Shown one piece after another: positions 41,142-55,400 of a stretch of DNA of 64,000 nucleotides. The notes under the pieces were generated by a model. It saw nothing but the letters and a program-made list of their open reading frames with translations. It searched no databases and had not been told where the DNA came from. Positions within the stretch are counted from its first letter, which is position 1. The number at the start of each line of letters is the position of its first letter. A program made the translations under genes and the position numbers. Origin of the DNA: Tritrichomonas musculus (lineage: Eukaryota; Parabasalia; Tritrichomonadida; Tritrichomonadidae); NCBI GenBank assembly GCA_039105265.1, contig JAPFFF010000004.1:6491501-6555500 (forward strand), given 5' to 3'.

Positions 41142-42001
41142 AAGTCAGAGTTTATTTTCATTCTGAGACCTACTGAGAGAACTTTTTCATCATCTTTCAA
41201 TTTTGCGCTATCTTTATCACGACAAAATAACAGATTACTGAAATTACAAATTAAAAATTAGTTAAAAACTATTAAAACATATTTATATATTGATATAATG
41301 CAATAAGACAATATGTTTTGCACAAGATAATGGTTTATCTTCATCAATTGATAAACGTCCAAAAATTATAAACGAACAGCAAAACAAATATTCAAATTTT
41401 GTTTTTTTTAGACAATTTTTATCTCTTATGTTTCAGCATTTTATATACATATTTATTTCATTAATAAATTTCATTGATACTTTTTCAAATTCGATTTTTA
41501 AAGAAAAAATAATCATATTATAATCATTAGATAATTCATCGTTTTTTATTATCAAAATCATTGAATTGATATTATATCGAACTAAAATTCGATATTATAT
41601 CCTTTTGATTCTTTTTGGTGAGAAAGAGAAAAATTATGAAATTTTTTTGCTTACAACTATGTATTTTTCAGTTTTTGAGATCATTATAAGAAAAGGAAAC
41701 TTCTAGTATAGATTATTACTTTTATGTTATTATTTTAATAATACAGCGCAATAAACTATATATTTATATAATAAAGATAAATTGATCAATCTTCTAATTT
41801 AGGTTATAATTCAATTTAATTTGAGCCATTCAAAGCATATTCATTTGACCTATAAAAAGCATTATGCTTGAGTTAAAAGTAAATAGTATAGTAAAATAAT
41901 AAAATTCTTCTAATATACAATCAAATATAAAAAGGATTTAAGGAAATAATTAAAAGCATTCATAAGAATTTTTTATTTTGTATAAACACATATGAAAATG
42001 G
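41142..42001. other. Intergenic region with a short minus-strand coding remnant
   Basis: The minus strand at about 41142-41245 reads LLFCRDKDSAKLKDDEKVLS then VGLRMKINSDF and stops; probably another gene remnant. The rest is AT-rich with nothing recognised. Confidence 0.4.
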
Positions 42002-42357
42002 AGACCTCTGGACATCAAACGACCGTTTAATTTTTTATTTTTTAACTTTTTGATTGAAAAGTTTTGATATTTTTTAATAATAATTATATTATAATAATCT
42101 ACAAATGAATGCAGATTAGAAAATAGTAAAATTATAAACAAATATGAGGAAAATAAAAGTAAAGGTTAAATATGCTTTTTCGAAACGATCAAAATTCACC
42201 TTTATAAACGCAATGAAGGTCAAAATAAATCAACATTTTATCAAAATCTAGCGCCAGAATCTTTATAATAATTTGATATTTTAATACATGCATGAATCTT
42301 GATCTATGTTTAGAATATCAAGATTTTTTGACAGAGATTGCGTCATGCCCAGAGGTC
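42002..42357. mobile_element. Short non-autonomous element (MULE-type MITE), 356 bp
   Basis: Inverted ends GACCTCTGGACAT (left) and GACCTCTGGGCAT (right, inwards). It is flanked by a perfect 9-bp duplication, TGAAAATGG, at 41993-42001 and 42358-42366. A 9-bp duplication fits a Mutator-like origin. Its ends are unlike those of the MULE at 29313, so another family must move it. No coding capacity. Confidence 0.65.
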
Positions 42358-42750
42358 TGAAAATGGTTACATTTTTTAAATAATTTTTTTTTTCAAAAGA
42401 AAGTATTTATCATTTATAATTAAATGATGAATAAATTATGAATGATGAATAGATGCTAAACTAATTATATAAGAAAATATCGAAAATTTTAAAAAGGTAA
42501 TGAAGTAATGTGATTTTAACTTTTTTCATTGATTGACGAAAAACTTTGGTGATTTGAGACAGATAGATACACAGCCTTGTGATTAATATCATATAAATGA
42601 TGGTAAATATTATTATATAATTTAATTTAAATAAACTCTGTTTTATTTTGGAAAAAAATTTAATTTTGTATTTTTAAATTTTTTTTTCTAAAAAAAAAGC
42701 GTTACCACTTTAAATACCGTTACCATATTAAAAAAATTACTGTATATGAA

Positions 42751-42873
42751 TTTTCACAACCAAGTCCTCCAGCGAAATATGTCAGACTAATCCAAACAGG
42801 ACATAATTGGAATATTTCATTGCATTTAGCGTTTCACCATGTTGATCTTTTTGGTAATTATTTAATATCATAA
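42751..42873 (+). pseudogene. C-terminal scrap of an F5/8-type C domain gene
   Basis: The frame reads FSQPSPPAKYVRLIQTGHNW then NISLHLAFHHVDLFGNYLIS and a stop. Y-V/I-R-x-x-Q-T-G followed by a final V/I-x-x-F-G is the end of the domain in trichomonad proteins. Nothing of the gene upstream is recognisable. Confidence 0.55.
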
Positions 42874-43355
42874 AAAATATTTTTAATGAATGAAATCTTT
42901 CGATTGATGACTAAACAAAAAGCTAAATAAATTTGTATATCTATAGATAAAGTTGAAAGAAATTAATATATAAAAATTTTCTCTTGTTATTACCTATTAA
43001 TACTGATAAAAAAAACTTTGTTTGTAATAACATAAATTATTCATGTTATATACTAATCTTGCTTTGAATATACTAAATACTAAAAAATAATTTTCTTTTT
43101 GTTAAAGTTCTTTTATTCAAAATTTGAAAAATATATCGAAAAAGGCATGACCCCCTACTCATGGTTTTTTATTGGCGTATTCATAAAAAACAATCATGAT
43201 TTTTTTCGTGGCGTAATCATCCCCCATTTTATACGCCAATTCAAAAATTGAGAACAATCCTCAGAAATCCTCAAGAAAAATAATGGCGTGGCGTACGCCA
43301 CTCCAATTGATTTTATCATTTTTTTTAATAATTTTTTATTTTTTCTTTTAATTAA

Positions 43356-43395
<40 letters not shown>

Positions 43396-43483
43396 ATTAT
43401 TAAAGCATTGAAATTTTTATTAAATATTATTCAAACTTGAATTTATGCTTCAAGAATATCGAATATTCTTTATGTATTTAATA
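42874..43483. other. Intergenic region with a 32-base poly-A run
   Basis: Poly-A at 43363-43394. Between 43142 and 43310 GGCGTATTCAT, GGCGTAATCAT and GGCGTGGCGTACGCC are related short blocks on either strand. No gene seen. Confidence 0.6.
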
Positions 43484-46400
43484 TCATATTTTCATTGCAA
43501 CTATTTTATCAGAATCAAACACCTCTTGAATAGTCCCTGATGCCATTCCTATCAACACTGAAATTCTTCTCTCAATTTCTAGAGTTAATCCCGCAGCACT
43601 TAATCTTCTTCCCAAGTTCTCAAATTGATTTTTCAAATTTTGATCTCCAGATGTTCCAATCATTTTTTGTTTTGTGGCGTTAAATAGAGAATCGTATTTT
43701 TTATTAAACTCTTCAGCTGTCATAATTACATCAACTTGATCAAGAATTGAAAAGTCAATAGATTCAGCTCCAATAATTTCTCTTCTTCTACCATGCGATT
43801 TAATTTCAATTGTTTTACTTCCACATTTACGAGCAAATGGAGCTCCAACTGACAGATCTCCTCTATCACCAATGATATACGTAGTTACATACTTAAAGTG
43901 AATATGCTTATTCTTTAAAATGTTATCACTGTTTTGAATTGAGCTAGAATTAACTTGACCGTCTGTAACCAAAATTAAATGTTCTCTTGGAATCTGTTTA
44001 TTATTCCCTAATAATGTGGCAATTTGAGAAGGATCTGTTCCACCACCACCTGTTCTATTTCTATAAATGGTTTGCATCTCTGAAATATCTATGATTTTTG
44101 CTCTTGATTCCCAAATAATAATTACATCACCCTTTTGGTAATACTGTTCAAAAATGCGTTGAACTTCATTATAATATAATTGCACACCTTTAACAGATCC
44201 AGAACGATCAATTGCAAACACTCTTCTTAATTGTGAAATATTTATTTGTGAATAATTGCCTTTTGTATGTAAATATCGAGGTGGCTTTAAAAGTCTTACT
44301 TTTTGAGTTTCATCCAAATTGAATTCAACAGCTTTTGGACGATAATTTTTTGGTTGGATTCCATTTATCAACCTTAATTCACATTGGGCTGTCCATCCAG
44401 CAATATTTTGAATATACCTGAATGTTCCTTTTTCTGTCATTTTATCAAATAATTTTGTGAATCCACAATCAATAATAATATCACCAGTCTGATTATTTTT
44501 GTCACTTCCACCTGGATAATAAAGTGCACTTATTCCATTTTCAGAATCCCTCATAAATGGAATAAATGGACTACATTTATTAATATCACTTGGAGCATAA
44601 GAAATTGTTTCACCTTCATAAATTTGATAAAGATTATGTGCAAGTGAGGCTCTTTCATAACTCTTGAATGCAAGTGGGCTTTTATTGAATGTTCCAGGAT
44701 TGTTTAATTTACCACTTTTATCAGCTTTAAGATATTTCATTCCTTTATGAGTTCCCTCTACTCTTAACTGAGTTCCTGTATTGTTTGGAAACTTAATTCT
44801 CCTTAAAAACAAGTTTGTTTGAAATGTTAAAGGTTCTCCTTCAGAAAACATTACAACAGAACCACCATTTTTCCAAAATTGGATCAAGCAATCTATAAAT
44901 TGTACAACGAGGTTTTGATTTCCTCCATCAGGTAATGGAATATCATAAGGAAAACCTGATATCACCCATGTGGCATAATAATTACACTTTCCTGTAATAG
45001 TTTTTCTGGTCAATTCATTCACAGCATCTTTGTAATTTTGCACAATCACAATATCAATACCAAAGAATGCAACAGCATTCTTAACAAATGCTCTATCTCC
45101 TGCACTTTCAGGCTCCAAAAGGTATTTTGTAGCAACTTTTGGATTTTCTTTCATGTTCATCCTACAATCATAAGGCATGACAATAAGAATTTTCTGACCT
45201 TTGAGAATATCTTTAACATACATTTCTGTATTTTTTCCTTCTGGATTGATCAATTCACCCGCTGTATCTCTTGCTTCTTTTTCCTCATTATACATATCAG
45301 AGAATGCATCAATTGAATGTTGTGTGTTAGAAAGATATATTTTGAGATCTTTGAAGACTGGACTTTTTTCATTTTTGATCAATTTATTTATTGATTTCAA
45401 AATATCATTCCATTCAGTTTTGTTTGGAGCCAAATATTTAATCTTATCATCATTATCAATAGAATCATCTCCAAAGCAAGATGCAATGCCGTGGATAATA
45501 TAATTTGGATTTGTAGTATATATGGCTTGAGGAAAGATTTCTGCAATTCCTTTTGGATAGATTCCAATTCCGACTCCAAAAACATTAATTCCACTTTGAA
45601 TGCATGTCATTATATGACTTTTTATTATTTCTTGTTGCTCTTTTTGGAATAGCCCATCAGTTAAAACAAACATGAAACTACTTGAATCAATTGATCTCAT
45701 TCTTCTAATATCATAAGCAGCATGAATTGCAGCTTCAAGATCACATGTATCACCTGATTGTTCTGATAAGCATGCGAATAAAGAAGGCCAAAATGAAGAT
45801 TTCTCATTAAATAATCTAATAGATGAAATTTGCGAACTTAAAACAATTGGAGCATCACTTGTTGCAATAATTACATCAACACATGGTATATCAATTGATG
45901 ATAATGCTGAAAACAATGTTTTTATTGTTTGATATGAATGTGATGATGAAAGTGAATTGAAACATGATTTAGATGAATCAATAACAAATGATATTCCATA
46001 ATTTCTTATCAAACCTCCTTTCTCTTCTAAATAAATATGTGGATCTGGAACTGGATTTATAAGATTCAAAATAAGCGCCGTAATATCAAAATCTGTACCA
46101 GTACTTGACAATACTGTTTGAGATGCTTTGTTAGGCTTAAAAATTGTTTCTAAAAGAGGACGATAAGATGTTCTTTTAGAATATATGATTTTATGAATGA
46201 GTAGATCAAATTGTTCTTTAATTTGATTCTCTGGTGATGATATGGCTATTTTATCAGTTTTATTACGATAATAATTCACATCTAATTTTTGGAATTTTGA
46301 ACTAACAACTTCAAATCGTTGATCTTTTTTCTTGAAAATAGATAATGGAACTTCATTGAAGTTATAGTCTATATCATTTTTGATTGCTTCAAAATCATTC

Positions 46401-49400
46401 TTTGACAAATTATTACATTTTTCTATAAATTCAGGTCTTTCATCTATTTTAGTTTCATCAATTTGGAATTTTTGATTTTGATTCCTATGTAAAACATCTG
46501 CAAATACCTTAGCAATATCATCATATGTTTTATTTTCATTATTAGCATTTATTGCTATTAATCTTGTTGTTGATTGAGCAGTTTTAGTGACTTTGATAAA
46601 ATTATCCCACATTTCTTGAATTGCAGAATATTTTTGATTATCTAAAAGTTTAGGCTTGACAAATATTAATCCAAATGAGTTATTTGGACTATATAAAATG
46701 CATTCTTTCCAACTATGTGCCAAAACAAGGTTTTCATCCAAACCATTCGAAAAAAGAAACATGGCCCTTTGTGTTCTTTTTTGATAAGGCGATTTCATAT
46801 AATCAATTGCATAATGAAAAGTATCAGCAATATTTGTTCTATATCTTTTTATAAATAAGCAATCCAAAACTCTTTGAAGAACCATAACGGATATATTTTC
46901 TTCAAATGGTTTCAATAAAAACCTGAATTTTTGATCAGCAACTATGGCAATAGAAAATGGAATTTCAAGTGAAGATAAAGCATAGGAAAACGAAGCCAAA
47001 ATCATAAAGCAATATAATTTATTTTCTATGCTAATGTATGATGAGCAATCAATTAATAAATTGCATGACATGAATAAAAATGGACAATTCACATCTGATG
47101 CACTATTTATTAATTTTGCTATTAAAAATTGAATATTATCAATTAATATTTTAACTGGAAAATCTATTATATTTGTTTTGAATAATTCGTTTTGGTGTTC
47201 AATGATACATTCTGCACCATTCAAGAATTTTAATGCACCATCTTTATTCATTTCTTTGATTCTTCTTAAAACACGTTCAATTCCATCTAATTCTTTGAAT
47301 TGAGCAAAGTAACCATCAATTGTTTTGGTATCTGAAACTCTTGACGTTATTGAATTTGAATCAATAATTTTCAATGTTTGTTTATTCTTTGATGATCGTG
47401 AAAACATATCATCAGGATTATCTGAATCTTCATCATTGTGATCATCAGCAACACTTGCAACTCTAGCAAGAATAAGTTCGTTGTCAGCTTCTGTTATCTG
47501 ATAATCAACATCGTCATTTTCATCAGTTTGCTCTTTTTCATATTCTTCTTCTTCTTCTACCAGAGTATTTAACATATTATCATCTAAATTCCTGTCAAGA
47601 GTATCATAAGGTTTGAGTTTACCTTTATTAATAATAGGATCAATACATTTAATAAAGTTTGTTGAAATTTCATGCTTTGTTTTCCATGGAATCTTTCTAA
47701 TAACTGGCATTTCAATTTCTGGGTATCGAATAAAATCTTGGTTGAAATTGCTACCAACATTATAGAGGCTTGATGGCAATTTAGCTGGACGAAGATCAAC
47801 ACCTGCTTTTATAAGTCTTCTGACACAATTATTAAATGACTCAATGAATGAATTGATACTTTCAGACAATATTGAATAGTTATGTGTAGATACTTTTGTT
47901 ATTTCTTTATAGATCGACAAAAGATTGGCAAAATATTGTTCCGAATCCTTTAAATTTAAATTTTTAATATATTTACTTCTAACATATGTTGGTAGAATAG
48001 CTGCACCTAGCGAACATGTTGAATAAAAATTGTTTAAATTCTCAATTGATAATTTGTTTGGCAAAGAAATTAGCGGTAATGATATAATTGAATCTGTATT
48101 TTCAGATAAAATTGATTCTTCATTTATTATTTCTTTAAAATTAAATTTACCTAAAGGATCTGTTTTTTTGCATGGTTTGGGATTATCATTTTCACCAATA
48201 ATAAAACATTCTGCCCTTTTGGATTCATCAGGAAGAGGTTCTGTTTTGATGTTTGAAATTTCTTTTTCTTTTGAAATTAATTCAAAAGCTGCTTTTGTCG
48301 ATTTATCTTGCGATGCTTTGGGATCATAACTCATGAATTCTTTTAATGCTTTTTGCATTTGATTTTCTATTTCTGAATCCTTTATTGTGGACTGCAAGCA
48401 AAACTGATGCGATTTGATTTCATTATACTTAGCTGAAAACACTTGAGTAAACTTTAAAATTAAGTTATGCGAAATAACAACAATTATATCTGGAGATATA
48501 TCTTCTCCTTTAGCTGTAAAAATACTGATTTCTTTAATGATATCATCAAATTCGCATTTAACTTGATCTGGCATTTTATTTATGATATATTCAATGTTCA
48601 AAATAATACTTTTACGCATAAGCAAAATCATGAAAATTGAAAAATCATTTTGGTATTTTTCAATTTGATTATGATGTCTAATATTTTCTTCAATTTCGTC
48701 AAATGAATATCTAGATATTTCTTTTTGCATTTTTATGATGTTATTTTTTGCTATTGTGGCATTTTTTTCGTCATAGTTTAAAAATTTGTATTTCTCTATA
48801 TTTGGATAATTATAGAAAGCAGGAAACCAATTTGGGTTATCTTCAGTATATCCCAAAATTGAGTAATAGTATATTGTATTCGATTTAAATAACTTATTCC
48901 ATTTATGCATTTTTTTAGGGAATATTCGACCATCTTTTTCTTTTATGTTAATCAAATTATCTTTATTTTCTGTCACTGATAATTGGAAGAAAATTATATT
49001 ATTCGAATTTGAAACCGAGATACAATCAGAGTTGACAACATAATCAATTCTATTAAATAAATAATTATTTGTATAGCATGTATAAGGAGATATAATATAA
49101 TATGGTGTGTTTTTAGGAATTGAATCCAATGAATCAATTAAGTCTTCATTCCCACGTATTTTTATCCATTTTTTGGTTTTATAATGATAAGAGTATGTTG
49201 GAAACTTCTTTAAAAAAGTATTATTTTTTGATAATTGAGATTCATGATTATCAGGATAAAACAAATAAGAAGACGGGTCAAAAAACTTCAATTGAATACT
49301 TTTAGAGTTATTACCAACTGTTAATGTAACTGTAAAGTTCCCATATGTATGGCGAGTATTATCCTGGCTCATGTGAATATCGAGTTTAAATAAATAATTT

Positions 49401-52400
49401 TCATTTATGCTAAATCTGTTATTAATAGATATATCACTTCGTGTAATCTGAATAGATTTTGGCAGATCATAAAATAATTGAGCCTTTTGCTGATAAGGGA
49501 GTAAAGACATAACCCTGAAAAAGAGTGGCTTAGTTGATCCAGGAGTAAAAATAATATCACAACTAGTAGATTCATATTTTTTGGTAAAATTGTCATAAAT
49601 CTCAAATGTAAAAAATAGCGGTATTATTATAAAATCACAATATACAGTAAAAATTAAATTTTGTGATAAAGCAATTTTGATGTTAAACTGACATCTCACT
49701 GGTTCCTTTACATCAGGAAATATGATTGAAAATTGTTTTTCATATTTTTCAATTTTAACTTCTGGCTGTATTGCTTCATTTTCATCAAGAGATTCAATAG
49801 CAACAGCAAGAACAAATGATTCAGGAATATAATAATTAATTACTTTAAAAGTTATTTTAGCTCCTGATTCAATTTTATCACAGCATAATCTGAGATGATT
49901 CACTTCATCAGAAAGCTTATATTCTAAGCAGTGAAGTCTGACTTTCAGAGGCATGATTCCTAATTTCATTTCAAAAGGTAAATTATAAGGTTCTAATGAT
50001 CTCGTCCTAATATTTAAATCTCCTTTCAAAATCAAAATTTCTGTTTCATTTTTTAATGGAGGTGGTGGATAAATTAATAATTGGATTGGCTCATTATTAG
50101 AGACATTCTCTTTTGTTTTGATTATATTAGTATATTCAGAATCTGATAAATTGCTAATTTTACAAATACATTTTTCATTTAAAAATGTAATGATATTAAT
50201 TGTAAATGGATTTCCAATGTTAGAAGTAAAAATTGGTCCAATTGAACAATATATTTTGTTTACAGAACAATTAATTTTATTTTCTGGTGAAACAAAAACG
50301 ATAGGAGATGCAAGTGAATTAATTTCTGATATATCTGAAAAATATGATATTGGTTTTGGATTAGTTATTACACTAGGAATTTGAATGTTATATTGATATG
50401 AAAACAATCTTAAGGATTTTTTATTGTCATTTATTACTTTCCAATTCGTGTACAGCATTTGGTTTGTCAAATTCACAACTCTATCGAATAAAGGAGATAA
50501 TACATCCAAAAAACTTTTCAGTTGATCATGTAGCATTTTTTGAAGGTTTGGGCATGATTGGTTGTTTGAAAAATTGACATTTAGATTTTGTTTTACATCA
50601 AGCATTTGTTTATTAACTTTATCAAGAAATTCAAAGAAATCAAGAGATATTTCTTGGTTAAATTCAAGAATTTTGAAAAATTTGTTTTCTAATGACTTCA
50701 ATATTTCAAACAATTCATTAAGAAGGTTAATAAATACATCAGACTTCATCTGTCTATATCCAAAAATGAGATATGGAATATTTTCATTATATTGAGGTAC
50801 TTTAATGATTTGATTGAGATCAATAGAATCCTTTATAAATTTAAATTTAATTTTCTTACTTAAGATTTTATAACCTTTGTATTCTTCATCAGGTAAAAGG
50901 TAATAATATTCACACCTGTAATAATTTTTTGGTAAAACAATTTCTTTTTTATCTTTATTTTTATAAATTTCAATTTTTAATTCATTAACTGAGTAATAAT
51001 GTAAACGTTGTATACTAATCTCTTCATTTTTAAATAATTCTTGATAAGTACACAGTTTATTTTCACATCTTTGAAGATTATTTACATATTCTTTGATTTC
51101 ATGACGATTTTGATTTACAGAAAGGCCGCATAAAAATCTTTTATATTCATCAATTATTTTGTTTATTTCATTAATTTTTTCACTTTTGCGTCTTTCATTT
51201 TCATCATTAACTTTTTGTTCAATTGACATTTTCATAGATTTCTGCTCTTTCTCTATTTCATTTTGTAAATTTATTATTATAGAATTGAAGGAATTTACAG
51301 ATTTCAAAAAATTTTTTAGTTGCTGTGTTGATTTATCTGATAACAATTTGCGAGAAATACTATAAATAGAATTGTTTATTTTTCTATGAATGTATTTAGA
51401 TGGAAATGCTAAAAATAGATTTAATGAATTTGAATTGGAAATATTGTCTGTAATTAATTGTTGACATTTATTAGATAGAACTGATTGTATTATTTGAGAA
51501 ATTGTTTCTCTCATATAATCTTCTTTCATTTGATTTATTATTTTGGATGGATGGTTTTGATTATCCATTGAAAGCATACAGAAAAACTCATGAACAAGTT
51601 TAATATGAGGGTTTGCTATTTGTGGTGGAGGATTAGAAATCAAAAGATTTATCCAGTTAAAATTAATATTCTTTTGACTTGATAAATATTTTCGAATTAG
51701 TTTTGATGTTTCTGAACATATAATTCCTGACATTTTAGTATGATAATCTGTTTCAAATTCGATGAGATCATTGGAAGACATCATTCGTAATGCAAGAATC
51801 CATAATGGTATTTGATTTGAATTTTGATTTGCTACAAAATTCTTGTATCTGAATTCTAATTTGCTTGAAACTTGTTGATATTTACAAATCCAAAAAACAA
51901 GAGAAGGGAACTTATTTATCAAATCTTTTTTCGTCATCCAATTATCAGCTAATAATGATATATCATCAAAATGCAACTTTTGATCATGCCAATTTTCTAA
52001 ACATTCAGCAATCTGAAAAATGTCCATTGTCTTTTTGGCAATTTCGTAATCTGATCCTGTAAATCTGCTTTGATTATTGAATGCATTCTTTAATTGTTCA
52101 TATTCCAAAGGAGGTTCCTCATTTTTAGATATTGTCCGATATACAATCTGTCCAATGGATTTAGCTGCATCAATAAATGAAGGAAACTCTTGATTCATTA
52201 GATGTTTCATATTCTTGAGAAAAATCAAATTTTTAAGCCCAACCAACAAAGGACCATTTCGATAATCAGAATGTGCCTTCTTATTAACAATTAAGAAAAC
52301 AAGATCATTTGGTTTAAACTTTGGAATTTGCAAACAAAAATCAGATGATATTTCTTTCACAATATGACAAATCCATTGGAGATCATTTTCATTACATTTT

Positions 52401-55400
52401 GATCTACTCATATAACCATCAATAGCTTTATATATTGCTTGTGGATCTTTAATGAGCATTTTATTAATTTCAATAAGTTTCAAAATCATATGAGCATTAA
52501 GTGTATATAATGCCTGATCTTTATCTTTAATCGAAAGTCCAGATTCACTCATATTCGCATTTTTGAATAAACTTGTAAAAAGCATTTCTTTTGGATATGC
52601 CATTTCTTCAAAATCACTTAATTTCCAAATGTTTGTCAACAAATCATTACCTGAATTTATTTCTTTCAATATTGCCTTTATTTGTGAATACCAAATTAAT
52701 GACTCAAATAATTTTATATTTTCTGTTTTATTGTATTTGTATGCATTACTATTTTCAAAATTTATATCTGGCCAAATAATAAATCCGCTGTCATCATTAA
52801 GAATTTCAGATCTAGCCTTTGAAAGGAAATTGTTAACTATTTTTTGGGCATAATAGAACATATCTTCAGTAAATTGAGTTATTTGACCCAATTTATTAAT
52901 AATTTCATTTTTCATTTCATTATATCTTGATTGAACTTTTGAATTTAGTATATCATTTTTAAGTTTCTCTATCTTCTTTTGAATTTTTAATTCTTTCTCA
53001 TAGTCATCATTATTGTTTTTAATTTTCATTAAAAGACTTAATTCTTTCTGGCAAATATCAATTAATTCGTCAGAATTCCAGTAATCTTTCATTTCTTCTG
53101 GAGCTCTTTTAAGATAAATAATTTCTTTGTTGGTGGCTTGTATTGCATCATCAATATTAGATGATTTAATAATCTGCCTAACATCTGATTGTATAATATA
53201 TTTAAATAAGAGCGGAGTACTATTTTCAAATCCTGATGCCCAATTGCTCCATTTTATTATACAATCAACCAACTCTTTATTGATATTTTTAAACATTTTT
53301 TCAACCGACAATAGTAATTTTGATTCAATAGGATGAATTATAACTACTAAATCTTTTATTTCATCTTCCGACATTGTATAAACTATATTCCACATAAGAG
53401 ATATAAGTGAAACTTGGTTTTTCTTGTCTAAGAACAAATCTTTCAAAGACAATATTGAAGTCGACCAATTTATAAAAGGTTGATTAGCAAATGCTTTTTT
53501 AAACTTAGATAATTGAGCTCTTAAGATTTTTTCATCAACAGATTGGTGAGGATTATTTGAAAATTCTTTGATCAGAGAATAATATATAAAATCATTCTTG
53601 TCATTTTCACTTTCATTATGTTCTTTAACTTTCATTGATTTTCTTCTCTTTGAATAGTGAATAATTGAATCCTTACTTAAAGATAAATTATCTTTTTCGT
53701 TCATTATTAAATTTACACTAAAATCAGATGTTGATAATTCATTGAAACTGATCTCAGTGTTATCAATTGTGTATGAAAAAGCGATGCCTTGTTTAATAAG
53801 AATATTAGCTAATGGAAGCCAATATGAAATTCGTGATAATTTGGTGTCTTTGAGTATAAAATAAGGAAAAGCCTGGTCAATAAAATTAATTAAATTGTTG
53901 TCATGTTTGATTTCTTTGAATAATTCAACGATTAATTTTTTATCATAATGTTTAGCAATAATTGACATATGATTAATAATTTTTGCATATAATTCATTAT
54001 CAAATAATAATGATGATTTTTCAGAAAACAGTTTTTCATCTAATAAACCAATCAACAAATCAATTTTGGTCAGAGGAATTACTATTGATTTGTTATTTCT
54101 CAATTCTTCATCCTTTAAAGATAAAAATGAATGCTCTTGTTTTATTGGTATTTTTGGCGAAATGATTGTTTTAAAAAGAGAATTTATTGATTCCAGTAAT
54201 CCATACAAAAGTAAAGGACTTTTATTTAAGCTTTTATCTTTAGAATTTGATTTTATGATATTAATTGTATCGTTAACATGAAATTGAACATATTGAAGAT
54301 CAGAAATACGAGTTAAACTGCATAAATCAAGGAAATACGATAATGAATAAGAAAAATCTATTTGATTGTCTAAAATACTTTTTTGAATATTTCTTAGTAA
54401 TATCAGAATTTTTTTATTTCTCATTTCTGGTGTCATGTCTCCGATTTGAATATAAGACAAAAGTTCATCACTTGGATTTTTTTTGAAAGTTAGCACGCAA
54501 TTTTTATGAAAATCATCTGTATTATTAATATTAGTATATGAATTCCAATAAAAAGATTTGATTGATAATGATATCAATCTAGCTAAAGTAAATGATGAAT
54601 CTTTGTTTGCTTGCTCATTTCTGTAAGCAAAAAATTTGGTTGCAAATTTAATCGTTCTTCCATTAAATTGAATATCTCCTGCAAAATTTTCTGGATTCTT
54701 TTTGCTTTCTAATTTAGCAAAATGATGCATTGAAGCATAACGAGCAGCTAATTCTTTTGACATTTCTGGTGGATATTTAAGATTGATCAAAGATCCAAGC
54801 AGCATTTGAGCTGAATTTTCAATTCTATCATCGATTGCTGGCAAAGAAAATGTTAAACTTTTAACAAGAAAAGATTGATCAATCATTTGCGATTCTCTCA
54901 TTGTATTTGGATTGAATGTGATAAAAAGATGGAAATTATCATGAATTCTATTCTTAGAAGATGAATTTTCATTTTTGGAAAAGAAAAATTCAGGCCCATA
55001 TTCAAAAAGATTGAGTTCAGGATTATCACCGCATAATGATGAAATTTTTTCAGCAATTTCAGACGGAGCAGATTCAATTCCATCAATTAGAACCCATTCA
55101 CCATTTCTAAGTGCATGAACAAAAGCAGATTCTTTATGCTCGAAACGATTAACCGGATTCATTACATCTTTTATTACATTATTAGCTTCCTCTATTTCAG
55201 GTAAATATTTTTCTGGAAGTGTAGATTGAATATCTTTAATATATTCGAGTAATTTCTTCAAAGATTTGGGATTAAGTGTTTCTGGATTTTTGGGATCAAT
55301 TTTCAAGACATCTTCTATTTGTCTTTTTATTCTTTCATCAATAATTAAGTCTGCTAAAGCTTTTTTAATTTTACAAATATCTTTTTGGGATATTTCATCA

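Noticed and set aside
43194-43397. A minus-strand frame starting with a long Phe run
   Set aside because: The Phe run is the poly-A tract at 43363-43394 read in reverse; there is no protein-like sequence.
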